The notes under the pieces: generated by a model
Seen by the model: only the letters and a program-made list of their open reading frames with translations
Databases searched by the model: none
Told to the model about the DNA's origin: nothing
Translations under genes and position numbers: made by a program
NCBI GenBank assembly: GCA_026996855.1
Contig: JALWJZ010000104.1
Coordinates: forward strand, 1 to 34,392
Length of the DNA stretch: 34,392 bases
Source of the DNA: Anaerolineales bacterium
Lineage (GTDB): Bacteria > Chloroflexota > Anaerolineae > Anaerolineales > DRMV01
Direction: 5' to 3'
Part shown: positions 22,503 through 31,050 of the stretch, one piece after another
Position numbering within the stretch: position 1 is the stretch's first letter
Layout of the letters: each line of letters begins with the position of its first letter

Positions 22503-24002
22503 ATGCGCCCGTGGAAATACTTCCTCATCCTCACCGCCGCTTGGCTTCTCCTCGCGGCATGTGGGAAAACGGAAGGCACCACTCCAAGCCCCCTCGCGTC
22601 CACATCCGTGGCCAGCCCAACCCCGGCCCGCACCGCACCGGCCACGGAAGGACGGCACACGACGGGCACCCCCACGGCCCCCGGGAGGGACCAAACGCCC
22701 ACCGCATCCCCTTCCCCTACCCTTACCGCTACCTTCACCGCCACTCCCACCTCGTCCCAGCCTTCCTGGTTCATTCGCGTGCTCATTCCACCACCCCGGC
22801 CCATCACCCCGGCCTACTACGTGCCACCTCTGACGCCGCCACCCACGGAAATCCCCTCACCCATGCCCATCATCACCGATGAACAAACCCACACCTTCCT
22901 GCTCCTGGGCATTGACCGGCGAGGCCGGGTCTTTCGCACCGATGCCATCGTGCTGGTAGCCATACGCCCGTACGACGGCACGGTCAGCGTTATCTCCTTC
23001 CCCCGGGACCTGTACGTCTACGTGCCCAGTTGGACCATGGAGCGCCTGAACGCGGCCTACGCGTGGGGGGAGTACGCGGGCTACCCCGGTGGTGGCCGGG
23101 CCTTGATGCGTCGCACTTTCCTCTACAACTTCGGCATTCGGGTGGACCACATTCTGCTGGTGGATTTCGAGAGTTTCAAAGCCATTGTAGACGCCCTGGG
23201 CGGCATCGAAGTTCCCGTCAGTTGTCCTTACACCGACTGGCGCCTCAAATCCCCCGACCTGGACCCTACAGACCCGGAAAACTGGGAACTCTACACCGTG
23301 GAACCCGGCCTGGTGCCCATGGACGGCGACATGGCCCTGTGGTACGTGCGCGCCCGGTCCAAATCCAGCGATTACCATCGTCATCGCCGCCAGCAGGAAG
23401 TTCTGCTGGCCATCTACCGCAAAGCCATGGCCAACTGGCACCGCCTGCCCGCGGTGTACCAGGCCGTGCGGCCTTATGTGGATTCCCGCCTGACCTGGCA
23501 TGACGTGCTTCCGTATTTCGCCCTGTTGCCCAACCTGGACCTGGACGACATCCGCCTCTACCGCATCCGTCCACCGGTGGTGGATTCCTGGCGCACGCCC
23601 CGGGGGCACTGGGTACTCTTGTGGAAACGACTGCCCATGTACTACCTGTTGAAGGAGGCCCTGGGGCCGCCACCGGAAACCGTGGCCGAAACCGGCCCCC
23701 TGGTGGCCGTTCGCAACGCCTCGGGGAAACGAGGTTGGGACCTGCTGGCGGCCTGGCGCTTGGAATACTGGGGCTACGAGACCTTGCTCCTGGAACCGGC
23801 CACGGAAATCCAGGCCCAGTCACGCCTGTATCCCCTGCAAGCGACCAAAGGTGACCCGGACCTCTTGTTGCACCGTTTGGGCCTGGCTCCCGAGGCTCTG
23901 GTGGAAGGCCAGGACCCGCCCCTGGAGCAAAACCTCGAAGCCGACTGGCTCCTCATCGTAGGTCAGGACTACAACACCTGCTTCGACCCCAGTGGCCGGT
24001 AG
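22503..24002 (+). CDS. LCP family lipoprotein with LytR_C domain
   Basis: A 499-residue protein. A lipobox (LLAAC, Cys20) is followed by a Thr/Pro/Ser linker (about 21-90). The LCP domain is at about 130-385: HTFLLLGIDRRG, RTDAIVLVAIRPYDGTVSVI, SFPRDLYVYVP, ERLNAAYAWGEYAG, and SSDYHRHRRQQEVLLAI. A C-terminal LytR_C domain (about 400-495) has VAVRNASGKRGWDLLAAWRL. It lies 68 nt behind the first LCP gene, so the two are a pair. The anchors differ: a membrane helix there, a lipid here. LCP proteins are rarely lipoproteins, which is noteworthy. Confidence 0.93.
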   Translation: MRPWKYFLILTAAWLLLAACGKTEGTTPSPLASTSVASPTPARTAPATEGRHTTGTPTAPGRDQTPTASPSPTLTATFTATPTSSQPSWFIRVLIPPPRPITPAYYVPPLTPPPTEIPSPMPIITDEQTHTFLLLGIDRRGRVFRTDAIVLVAIRPYDGTVSVISFPRDLYVYVPSWTMERLNAAYAWGEYAGYPGGGRALMRRTFLYNFGIRVDHILLVDFESFKAIVDALGGIEVPVSCPYTDWRLKSPDLDPTDPENWELYTVEPGLVPMDGDMALWYVRARSKSSDYHRHRRQQEVLLAIYRKAMANWHRLPAVYQAVRPYVDSRLTWHDVLPYFALLPNLDLDDIRLYRIRPPVVDSWRTPRGHWVLLWKRLPMYYLLKEALGPPPETVAETGPLVAVRNASGKRGWDLLAAWRLEYWGYETLLLEPATEIQAQSRLYPLQATKGDPDLLLHRLGLAPEALVEGQDPPLEQNLEADWLLIVGQDYNTCFDPSGR

Positions 24003-24054
24003 GTTGAGGTTTGCAGGCCGTGCGCGTCAACCCTCCAGGGAGGCAAAAGCCAAC

Positions 24055-24600
24055 ATGCTGGTTGCGGTGGGTTCGGAAAACCCGATAAAGACCCAATCCG
24101 TAGAGCAGGCCCTGGCCCGCCTCTTCCCCAAGGTGCGGATACGCGTGCAGGGTGTGTCCGTGCCGCCGGGGCCGCCCCCTTTCACGGACCAGGCCGTGCT
24201 CCAGGGGGCGCGACGTCGAGCGGCTCATGCCCTGCAAAGGGTGCCCCAGGCCGCGTTTGGCGTGGGCATCGAGGCCGAGGTGCACCCGGCCACGGACGGC
24301 TCCTGGTGGATGGTGGCCTGGGTGGTCGTGGAGCATGTCCAGGGGGAAGGGAACGCGTCCCGGGCCGGGGCCTTCCGCCTGCCCCCTCATCTGGCCCGAC
24401 AACTGGCCCGGGGCCAACCGCTCCATCAGGCGCTGCAGGCAGCGGACCCCCGGACCGAGGCCCAACGTCGGGCCCACGGACTGGTGGGTGTGCTCAGCCA
24501 GGGTACCCTCACCCGAAAAAACCTGTACACCCAGGCTGTCATCCTGGCCTTCCTTCCCTGGGTGGGTCGAATTCCGGCGCATGCAGGACCTGGGGAATAA
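24055..24600 (+). CDS. DUF84-type inosine/xanthosine triphosphatase
   Basis: A 181-residue protein of the YjjX/DUF84 (NTPase) family, which removes non-canonical purine triphosphates such as ITP and XTP. VAVGSENPIKTQSVEQAL is the typical N-terminus, with GVSVPPGPPPFTDQAVLQGA next and FGVGIEAEV at about 70. ATG 24055 has AGGGAGGC upstream; an in-frame start further 5' is unlikely. It is the last gene of the LCP cluster and converges with the peptidase-like gene 21 nt away. There is no functional link to the LCP genes. Confidence 0.88.
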   Translation: MLVAVGSENPIKTQSVEQALARLFPKVRIRVQGVSVPPGPPPFTDQAVLQGARRRAAHALQRVPQAAFGVGIEAEVHPATDGSWWMVAWVVVEHVQGEGNASRAGAFRLPPHLARQLARGQPLHQALQAADPRTEAQRRAHGLVGVLSQGTLTRKNLYTQAVILAFLPWVGRIPAHAGPGE

Positions 24601-24621
24601 GAGAACGGGTGGGGAAAGGCG

Positions 24622-25455
24622 TCATCCGGCCAACCGAGTGAGGATTTCACGGACCCGCGTCTCCAACTCGCGAGCCTTCCAGGTGAGCATAGTGGCCAAA
24701 TCGGCTTGGTGGCGCCGGACGAGTTCTTGAAAGACACGCAAGCCCACGTAATAGCCGCCACGATAGCGGGACACATCGGTTTCATCCCACATGGTAAACC
24801 AGGGATTGTCCTGAGAACTAGTGTTCCACTCGTGCAAGATGCGGGTCACGAGTTCGCTTTCGCGCCGACGACATTGCCCATACCAGGCGTGGCCAAATTC
24901 CGGGGGAACATAATCGGCCCACAGAGCGGTTATTTCGTCACAACCCAGTACCTGCATGGTTCCATAGGTGGCAAAGCCTTCGGTAACCACCTGACGCCCC
25001 ACACGCTTCATCTGCCGTTCGTTTGTGAAATAAAGTTCGGGCTGGTGCGCGTATTGCAGCGCGTGGAGGATTTCGTGGGTGACGAAGACGTCCACCTGCA
25101 AAAAAGTGGTATACGCCTCCACCGGAAGCCACACCACATAGGCCCGCCGCTCTTCGTCCCAAAAAGCATGGCCATTGGACGTACCTTTGCCCACGAAAAG
25201 GGCCACTTTCACATGGTCGCCTTGAGGAAACGCGGCTTGCAGCGCTTGTTGAATCGCAGGCAGGCGCGCGTGAATCATCCCGGCCCGACGTTTTGCTTCA
25301 TGGGGTGCGAGGTCTGTGTAGGGGAAATCATCTCCGGCCCAGTACCGGTTGTAATGACGGAACAACTGCGGATACGCCTGCTCGTATTCGGCCCATGCCT
25401 GACGCGCGCGACAGCGAAGATATGTGGGAATCAGGTCGAGCACTTCGATGTGCAT
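24622..25455 (-). CDS. Putative zinc-dependent metallopeptidase (HEXXH)
   Basis: A 277-residue protein without signal peptide. HEILH (H127, E128, H131) is followed by E159 in VVTEGFATY, which gives the HExxH plus Glu pattern of gluzincins. The sequence around it resembles DUF2268-type predicted Zn proteases: VFVTHEILHALQYAH and later GGYYVGLRVFQELV. Substrate and localization are unknown. ATG 25455 has GAGAGG 12 nt upstream. It stands alone between convergent and codirectional neighbours. Confidence 0.78.
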   Translation of the reverse strand: MHIEVLDLIPTYLRCRARQAWAEYEQAYPQLFRHYNRYWAGDDFPYTDLAPHEAKRRAGMIHARLPAIQQALQAAFPQGDHVKVALFVGKGTSNGHAFWDEERRAYVVWLPVEAYTTFLQVDVFVTHEILHALQYAHQPELYFTNERQMKRVGRQVVTEGFATYGTMQVLGCDEITALWADYVPPEFGHAWYGQCRRRESELVTRILHEWNTSSQDNPWFTMWDETDVSRYRGGYYVGLRVFQELVRRHQADLATMLTWKARELETRVREILTRLAG

Positions 25456-25612
25456 GAGTGACCGCTACCTCTCCATCCGGCTTCGCCAAAAACAAGGCTC
25501 CGATGGTGGCGTTACCCTGCCTTTCGGGCCATAGGTCGGTGGGCTTGCCGCCCCGGCCAAAGCGCATCGTTCAAGCCCGTCTCGAAGGGTCAACATCCAG
25601 TGTCGAGGTGGG

Positions 25613-25636
25613 TTTGGCCCGTTTCAGCGGGCCAAA
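25613..25636. terminator. Hairpin downstream of kbl
   Basis: TTTGGCCCG (25613-25621) pairs with CGGGCCAAA (25628-25636), a 9-bp stem with a TTTCAG loop. Like the stem next to it, it may end the tdh-kbl transcript or protect the message. Confidence 0.6.
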
Positions 25637-25641
25637 GGCCG

Positions 25642-25666
25642 GGGGCAGCGGCCAGGCCGCTGCCCC
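25642..25666 (-). terminator. Terminator of the tdh-kbl operon
   Basis: GGGGCAGCGGC (25642-25652) pairs perfectly with GCCGCTGCCCC (25656-25666), an 11-bp stem with a 3-nt loop, 10 nt after the kbl stop. It lacks a strong T run on the minus strand, so its strength is uncertain. Confidence 0.65.
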
Positions 25667-25675
25667 TTTCGCCGC

Positions 25676-26860
25676 TCATCCAATCACGCCCAGTTCCCGG
25701 CCCACCTTGGCGAAGGCCTCCAGGCCGAAGTCCAGGTCTTCCTTGCTGTGGGAGGCGGAAATCATCACCCGAATGCGGGCCTTGCCCAGGGGCACGGTGG
25801 GGTAAGCGATGGCCGTGGCGAACACGCCCTCCTCGAAGAGGCGCTGGCTGAACTCCTGGGTGAGTTTTTCGTCGCCCAGCATCACCGGCGTGATGGGAGT
25901 GACGCTCTGGCCGATGTCGAAGCCCAGTTCCTTCATCTGAGCCTTGAAATAACGGGTGTTCTCCCACAGGCGGTCCACCAACTCGGTGCTTTCCTGCAAG
26001 ATGCGCACCGCGGCCAGGCACGCGGCCGTGTCGGGCACCGTCATGGCGGAGGAGAAGAGGAAAGGCCGGCCCCGCTGCAGCAGCCATTCCACGATTTTCG
26101 CCGGCCCGGCCACGTAACCGCCCACCACGCCAAAGGCCTTGGACATGGTGCCCACTTCGATGTGCACCCGGTCCGTCAGGCCGAAGTGATGCACGATGCC
26201 GCGACCGCCGTGGCCCAGCACGCCCTCGCCGTGGGCGTCGTCCACCATGAGCATGGCGTCGAATTCCTCGGCCAGGTCCGCGAGTTCGGGCAGGGGTGCG
26301 ATGTCGCCGTCCATGCTGAACACGCCGTCGGTGACAATGAGGGCCCGGTTGTACTTGTGGCGGTGCTCCTTGAGCAGTTCCCGCAGGGCCTGGGCATCGT
26401 TGTGGGGATAGCGCACGATTTGCGCCCGGCTCAATCGGCACCCGTCGATGATGCTGGCGTGGTTGAGTTCGTCGGAGAAAATGACATCCCCCCGGCCCAC
26501 GATGGCGGGGATGGTGGCCAGGTTGGCGTTGAAACCCGATTGGAAGGAAATCGCGGCCTCGGTTTCCTTGAATTCCGCCAGGGCTTTTTCCAGTTCCACG
26601 TGCAGGCGCATGGTGCCGGCGATGGTGCGCACCGCGGCCGGTCCGATGCCGTACTTTTCGATGGCTTCCCGGGCCGCGGCCACCAAACGGGGGTCGTTGG
26701 CCAGCCCCAGGTAGTTGTTGGAACAGAAGTTGAGCACCTTCTTGCCGTCCACGACAATCCAGGGTCCTTGGGGCGACTCGATGGTGCGGATATGGATGTA
26801 CAGCCCCCGTTCCTTCAAATCACGAATCGCGTCGTCAATCCAGGCAAGTACGTCGGTCAT
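25676..26860 (-). CDS. kbl: Glycine C-acetyltransferase (2-amino-3-ketobutyrate CoA ligase)
   Basis: A 394-residue PLP enzyme (alpha-oxoamine synthase family). It splits 2-amino-3-oxobutanoate, made by Tdh, with CoA to give glycine and acetyl-CoA. [13 protein letters not shown] and [10 protein letters not shown] are family motifs, and K241 in [13 protein letters not shown] is the PLP lysine. D207/H210 in [14 protein letters not shown] hold the cofactor. Length is normal. The gene is codirectional with tdh, which supports Kbl over the related 8-amino-7-oxononanoate synthase. AGGAGG precedes the start. Confidence 0.96.
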   Translation of the reverse strand: MTDVLAWIDDAIRDLKERGLYIHIRTIESPQGPWIVVDGKKVLNFCSNNYLGLANDPRLVAAAREAIEKYGIGPAAVRTIAGTMRLHVELEKALAEFKETEAAISFQSGFNANLATIPAIVGRGDVIFSDELNHASIIDGCRLSRAQIVRYPHNDAQALRELLKEHRHKYNRALIVTDGVFSMDGDIAPLPELADLAEEFDAMLMVDDAHGEGVLGHGGRGIVHHFGLTDRVHIEVGTMSKAFGVVGGYVAGPAKIVEWLLQRGRPFLFSSAMTVPDTAACLAAVRILQESTELVDRLWENTRYFKAQMKELGFDIGQSVTPITPVMLGDEKLTQEFSQRLFEEGVFATAIAYPTVPLGKARIRVMISASHSKEDLDFGLEAFAKVGRELGVIG

Positions 26861-26880
26861 GGTTCATCCTCCTGATGCAA

Positions 26881-26984
26881 GTGGTCAGTGATCAGTGATT
26901 AGTGGTCAGTGAACAGTGGTAAGTGGGCCAACACGCCAAACCAGCAATCGCCAACGGCCAGCGGCGAACGGCCAACGGCCAACC
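26881..26984. repeat. Two 7-bp tandem arrays between tdh and kbl
   Basis: GTGRTCA-type units (26881-26926: GTGGTCA, GTGATCA, GTGATTA and so on, about six copies) are followed, after a short gap, by AACGGCC-type units (about 26951-26984, four to five copies). They fill the space between the two genes. The second unit also occurs at 16931-16975, and the first resembles the reverse complement of the CTGACYG units at 16990-17019. Confidence 0.82.
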
Positions 26985-26988
26985 CCTT

Positions 26989-28035
26989 CTACGGCACCAT
27001 CACCACCTTGCCGCTCCGGCCCGAAGCCATGGTAGCCAGGGCTTGTTCGAACTGCTCCAGGGGGAAGGTGTGGGTCACCAGGGGTTCCAGGTTCACCGCG
27101 CCGCTGCGCAGAAGGCCCCGCATCTGGTACCAGGTTTCCCACAGCCGCCGGCCGATGATGCCGTACACCTTGATGCCCTTAAAGATAACCCAGTCGTTCC
27201 AATCCACTTGCATGGGGCTGGGAGGCAGGCCCAGCAGGGCCACCTCGCCCCCGGGCTTGAGCACCTGAAAGCCCTGCTCGATGGCCGAGGGTGCGCCGGA
27301 CATCTCCATCCAGGCATCCACCCCTTCCCCGTCGGTCAATTCCAGAATGCGCTGTACCACGTCTTCGGTTTTGGCATTGATGGTGACGTCCGCGCCCATG
27401 CGCCGGGCCAGCCGGAGGCGGTAATCGGAAATATCCGTAGCAAAAATGGCCCGGGCACCAAGGGCCCGGGCTACCGCAATGGACATGATTCCCACAGGGC
27501 CGCAGCCGGTCACCAGGACCTTCTTGGCCCTCAAGTCGATGGCAAAGGCCGTATGCACCGCGTTGCCGAAGTTTTCTTCCAAGGTGGCAATGTGGGGCGG
27601 CATGTCGGGCGGGTTGGGCCAGGCGTTTTCCGCGGGCACGGCGATGTAATCAGCCCACGAGCCATCCCGGTCCACCCCGATGATTTGGGTATTCGGGCAC
27701 AGATGGCCGTTGCCGGTACGACAGTACGCGCAAGTACCGCAAACGATGTGGCTCTCCACCGAGACGAAATCCCCTTCTTTGACCGTGCGCACCTCTTTCC
27801 CCACGGCGACCACGTCGCCGCAAAACTCGTGCCCGATGATGAGGGGCGGCTTGATGCGACTTTGGGCCCAAGGGTCCCATCGGTAGATGTGCAAGTCGGT
27901 GCCGCAAATGGAGGTGGCCCGCACTTTGATGAGCACATCTCGGGGTCCGATTTCGGGTACGGGGATCTCACGCAGTTCGAAGCCCGGTTCGGGCCGCACT
28001 TTGACCACCGCTCGCATGGTTTTGGGAAAAGCCAT
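26989..28035 (-). CDS. tdh: L-threonine 3-dehydrogenase
   Basis: A 348-residue zinc alcohol-dehydrogenase-type enzyme that oxidises threonine to 2-amino-3-oxobutanoate with NAD+. The catalytic zinc site (C44 in SICGTDLH; H69-E70 in GHEF) and the structural zinc site (C99, C102, C105, C113 in the stretch CGTCAYCRTG to LC) are complete. The Rossmann motif is VTGCGPVGIMSIAVA. LHIYRWD after the first Cys is typical of Tdh. It is first in the operon, and Kbl takes its unstable product. Confidence 0.95.
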   Translation of the reverse strand: MAFPKTMRAVVKVRPEPGFELREIPVPEIGPRDVLIKVRATSICGTDLHIYRWDPWAQSRIKPPLIIGHEFCGDVVAVGKEVRTVKEGDFVSVESHIVCGTCAYCRTGNGHLCPNTQIIGVDRDGSWADYIAVPAENAWPNPPDMPPHIATLEENFGNAVHTAFAIDLRAKKVLVTGCGPVGIMSIAVARALGARAIFATDISDYRLRLARRMGADVTINAKTEDVVQRILELTDGEGVDAWMEMSGAPSAIEQGFQVLKPGGEVALLGLPPSPMQVDWNDWVIFKGIKVYGIIGRRLWETWYQMRGLLRSGAVNLEPLVTHTFPLEQFEQALATMASGRSGKVVMVP

Positions 28036-28080
28036 ACTTTGTGCTCCTCAATGGAAAAAAGATGGTCTGCTGCGAAAAAT

Positions 28081-28110
28081 AGTGTATCATCACCTCGAAC
28101 TTCGTGCCAA
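28081..28110 (-). promoter_or_regulatory. Promoter of tdh-kbl
   Basis: On the minus strand TTGGCA (28110-28105) is followed after 18 nt by TACACT (28086-28081), 46 nt before the tdh start. Both boxes are close to consensus. Confidence 0.6.
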
Positions 28111-28352
28111 TTGCCGGTGCCGGCAGTGTTCAAAAAACGCAAGGACGCGCCTCGATTCTTACGTGAAAATTGTCTGGGCAACCCGCTTGATTCGTCGCTC
28201 CGAACCTGACTTCGTATTGGGTGCCGGCCGTTTTCGGAGATAAAATGCGGAGCGACAAGCGCCTCGCGAGTTTCGAACACCCCCACTTCCGAAATCCGGC
28301 GCGGGAAAGCCTGGAAAAATACACGACGCCCGTTCACCCAATCCCGTAACCG
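28111..28352. other. Non-coding space between the tdh and cpaB promoters
   Basis: About 240 nt with no convincing open frame. Together with the leader and promoters, the tdh-cpaB gap is 475 nt. Small open frames here have no ribosome binding site. No clear repeat or hairpin family was seen. Confidence 0.5.
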
Positions 28353-28378
28353 TTGATAAAACGAAAGGGTGTTATAAT
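28353..28378 (+). promoter_or_regulatory. Promoter of the Tad pilus operon
   Basis: TATAAT (28373-28378) has the extension TGT just before it (28370-28372), so it is an extended -10 element. TTGATA (28353-28358) is 14 nt upstream, short for a -35 box. Transcription would start near 28385. Confidence 0.65.
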
Positions 28379-28384
28379 GGGGAG

Positions 28385-28510
28385 ACACTACCGACAGGAC
28401 CAAACGGAAAAACCAATGCCTTCCGCAAGGATCCACGGCGTGCACGTAGGGTCGTAAGGAAAGGATAAATTTCGCAAATCGTCCGAGCACATCTTCAGGA
28501 GGTAAGGCGA
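28385..28510 (+). promoter_or_regulatory. 5' leader of cpaB
   Basis: About 125 nt lie between the presumed start of transcription and the ATG. CGGAA/TTCCG and CGAC/GTCG can pair, which may form a small folded element, and AGGAGGT precedes the start. A regulatory RNA is possible but is not recognised as any known class. Confidence 0.3.
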
Positions 28511-29704
28511 ATGCGACGTGGACGTTTGATTCTGATTTTCCTGCTGTTCATTCTGCTCGTTGTGCTGTGCCTGGCCCTGTTCTGGCGCTTCCAGAGCGGG
28601 GGACAGCAGGCACAACCCGGCCAACCACAAGAGGAAGCGGTTCCGGCGGAGACCATTGAAGTCGTGGTGGCGGCCCAGGACATCCGTCGCGGCCAACGCA
28701 TCACCGAAGAAATGGTAACCACCGCGCCGATGCCCGTGGATATGGTCATCGAAACCCAAATCTTGAACGTGGAAGAGGCCATCGGTAAACTGGCCGCGCG
28801 TGACCTGCCTCGCGGCATCTTTCTGACCAAAGGGGACCTGGTAGACACGGCCGAGGAAATTCCGGCCACCGGCTCCGTGGCCGCGCTTCAAATCCCCGCC
28901 GGTCGGGTGGCCATCACCATTCCCATCTCCCGCCTGACCAGTGTGGCCTACGCCGTGCGACCGGGCGACCGCGTAGGCATTCTGGTGACCCTACCCTTTG
29001 TGGACCTGGATCCTGATTTCCAAAGCCGGCTGCCCAACATCTCCGGTTCCGTCATTCAAAACGCTCTTATCATCGGCAGCCCAACCGCTACCCAACCCAC
29101 GGGCCAGCCCGCGGCTACAGGCGAAGGGGGTGCCCAATTCGTGGGAGGGGAGACCATCGAAACCCTGGTGGTGCAAAGCGTTCCCGGCAACGCACCCATT
29201 GGAAAAATCGAGGACCAGGGCGATTTCACTATGTACGCTCTTCCTTCGGAGCCTTCCCGGGTCCGCATGGTTACCCAAATGATTGTTTCCGACGCCATTG
29301 TGCTCTACGTGGGGACCTTCCCCTGGCAAAAACCCGAAGCCCTGGAAGCCCGCAAAGCGGTGGAAGAGGCCGCGGAACAACAAGTGCCGGAAATTGAGCA
29401 ACCCGCGCCTCCACCAGAAGCCGAACCCAAACCACCGGACGTCATCACCCTCATCGTGGAACCGCAGGATGCGCTCACCCTGAAATACCTCATGGACCGC
29501 AAGATGTTCTTCACCCTGGTTCTGCGCTCGGTGAACGACGAAGGGGCTATAACGACCGACCCCGTGACCCTCAATTACATCCTGGAACAATACAACCTGG
29601 TGGTACCCAGTAAACAACTTTTCGACCTAGAACCCCGGGTGGACAAAGTGGAAGTGCCCTTGCTGCCCAATGACATGCCACCTACACCGACGCCTGTACC
29701 GTAG
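28511..29704 (+). CDS. cpaB: Flp pilus assembly protein CpaB (RcpC-like)
   Basis: A 397-residue protein. An N-terminal membrane helix (about 5-26) and a Gln/Pro linker lead to the SAF domain (about 48-115: IEVVVAAQDIRRGQRITEEM). The CpaB core then begins with PAGRVAITIPISRLTSVAYAV and PGDRVGILVTL. A Glu/Pro-rich part (about 285-315) precedes the last domain. CpaB probably links the pilus secretion apparatus across the envelope; its partner CpaC (secretin) is not in the window, as expected for a cell without a classical outer membrane. AGGAGGT precedes the start. It is the first gene of the operon. Confidence 0.9.
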   Translation: MRRGRLILIFLLFILLVVLCLALFWRFQSGGQQAQPGQPQEEAVPAETIEVVVAAQDIRRGQRITEEMVTTAPMPVDMVIETQILNVEEAIGKLAARDLPRGIFLTKGDLVDTAEEIPATGSVAALQIPAGRVAITIPISRLTSVAYAVRPGDRVGILVTLPFVDLDPDFQSRLPNISGSVIQNALIIGSPTATQPTGQPAATGEGGAQFVGGETIETLVVQSVPGNAPIGKIEDQGDFTMYALPSEPSRVRMVTQMIVSDAIVLYVGTFPWQKPEALEARKAVEEAAEQQVPEIEQPAPPPEAEPKPPDVITLIVEPQDALTLKYLMDRKMFFTLVLRSVNDEGAITTDPVTLNYILEQYNLVVPSKQLFDLEPRVDKVEVPLLPNDMPPTPTPVP

Positions 29705-29716
29705 GCAAGCAAAGGA

Positions 29717-29739
29717 GGGGCCGGAGATTTCCCGGCCCC
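29717..29739 (+). terminator. Hairpin between cpaB and cpaE
   Basis: GGGGCCGG (29717-29724) pairs with CCGGCCCC (29732-29739). There is no T run. It may adjust relative expression or stabilize the message rather than end transcription. Confidence 0.45.
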
Positions 29740-29832
29740 GAACAACGTTCCCCAACGTCTGGTGTTTTCAACGGCTCTTTCCAAAACATACTCTTTCAGC
29801 GATTTTATATCCTCCCTACCAGGTGGTGAACC

Positions 29833-31002
29833 ATGGCCCAACCCATTCGGGTGATGATTGTAGACGACGTGCTGGAAACGCGAGAGAACCTGCGCAAACT
29901 CTTGCAATTCGAATCCAACATCGAAGTAGTGGGGGAAGCCGCCACCGGCCGGGAGGCCATTCAAACGGCCAAGCGGCTGGATCCCGACGTCATCATCATG
30001 GACATTCACCTTCCGGACATCAGCGGGCTGGAGGCCACGGAGGCCATTCGAAAGATGTTGCCCGCCACCCAAATCATCATCCTGACCGTCCAGGGGGATA
30101 TGGAATACATGCGTCGGGCCATGATGGCCGGTGCGCGAGATTTCTTGATGAAACCTCCCTCCATCGACGAATTGCTTAGCGCGGTGCGCCGCGCCGGCGA
30201 AGTGGCCCTGGAAGAGCGGGAGAAAATCAGCACGGCCCGCGATACTTCCCCCCTGGCCCAGCCGGGCGGTGCCACGGGTCGCATCATCACCGTATTCGCC
30301 CCGAAAGGCGGAGTAGGCAAATCCGTGCTGGCGGTGAATCTGGCCGTGGCCTTGCAAACCCCCGATACCACCATCCTGGCCGTAGATGCCAAATGGGCCT
30401 TCGGCGACCTGGCCCTGCTCTTCAACGAACAGAGCGGCCACACCTTGAGCGAACTGGCCGAAGAATTCGACCAGGACATCCTGGCCCGGGTGCTCATCAC
30501 CCATAAGGACACAGGCGTCCAAATCCTGGCCGCACCCGCCCGGCCGGAGGACGCCCGGCCCACGGCCGAGGCCTTCGGGGAAATCCTCAACCTCCTCCGA
30601 AGCCTGGCCGATTACATCGTGGTGGACACCGGCCCGCCATTGGACACCTACACCCTGGCCGCGCTGGAACGGAGCGACCTGGTTCTCATCCCCTTCGAGC
30701 AAGACGTGGTTTCGGTGCGCAATGTACGTCTGGCCCTGGAGTTCTTTGCCAACGATGTGCCCCGGGAGAAAATTCTGTTGGTATTGAATAAATTCGACAA
30801 GAAAAAGGGTATCTCGGCCGAACGCCTGCAGCAATTTTTCCGCATCCCTGTGCACGTGATACCCGAAGACAAATGGGTTCCGCATAGCGTCAATCGCGGG
30901 GAAATCTTGGTGCGGACCCGACGAAACGCACCGGCGGCACAGGGCATTTTGCACCTGGTCCGCCAGGTTCGTCAACGCCTCTTGCAACAGGCCGAGGCTT
31001 GA
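29833..31002 (+). CDS. cpaE: CpaE-like protein: receiver domain plus MinD/ParA-type ATPase
   Basis: A 389-residue two-domain protein. Residues 1-125 are a response-regulator receiver domain with all conserved residues: D11, D12, phosphoacceptor D57 (IIMDIHLP), T85 and K107. Residues about 150-385 are a MinD-like ATPase with the deviant Walker A KGGVGKS (about 162-168), VVDTGPP and VLNKFDKKKG. In Tad systems this protein (CpaE/TadZ) places the pilus at the cell pole. The intact receiver suggests control by a histidine kinase; none is in the window. It lies 128 nt behind cpaB and 48 nt before cpaF. Confidence 0.92.
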   Translation: MAQPIRVMIVDDVLETRENLRKLLQFESNIEVVGEAATGREAIQTAKRLDPDVIIMDIHLPDISGLEATEAIRKMLPATQIIILTVQGDMEYMRRAMMAGARDFLMKPPSIDELLSAVRRAGEVALEEREKISTARDTSPLAQPGGATGRIITVFAPKGGVGKSVLAVNLAVALQTPDTTILAVDAKWAFGDLALLFNEQSGHTLSELAEEFDQDILARVLITHKDTGVQILAAPARPEDARPTAEAFGEILNLLRSLADYIVVDTGPPLDTYTLAALERSDLVLIPFEQDVVSVRNVRLALEFFANDVPREKILLVLNKFDKKKGISAERLQQFFRIPVHVIPEDKWVPHSVNRGEILVRTRRNAPAAQGILHLVRQVRQRLLQQAEA

Positions 31003-31050
31003 GGCACAATGAAGGCAGATGCACCTTAAGGGGAAAGCAAAGGAGGAAGG

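Noticed and set aside
26881-26984. CRISPR-like array
   Set aside because: Units are 7 bp and adjoining, with no long repeats, no unique spacers and no cas genes.
28130-28490. Small open frames in the tdh-cpaB gap
   Set aside because: They have no ribosome binding sites, overlap promoters, and show no domain or plausible composition.
28385-28510. Cyclic-di-GMP riboswitch in the cpaB leader
   Set aside because: Some short strings look similar to the class I consensus, but the conserved core and tetraloop/receptor are not there. It is kept only as an unassigned leader.
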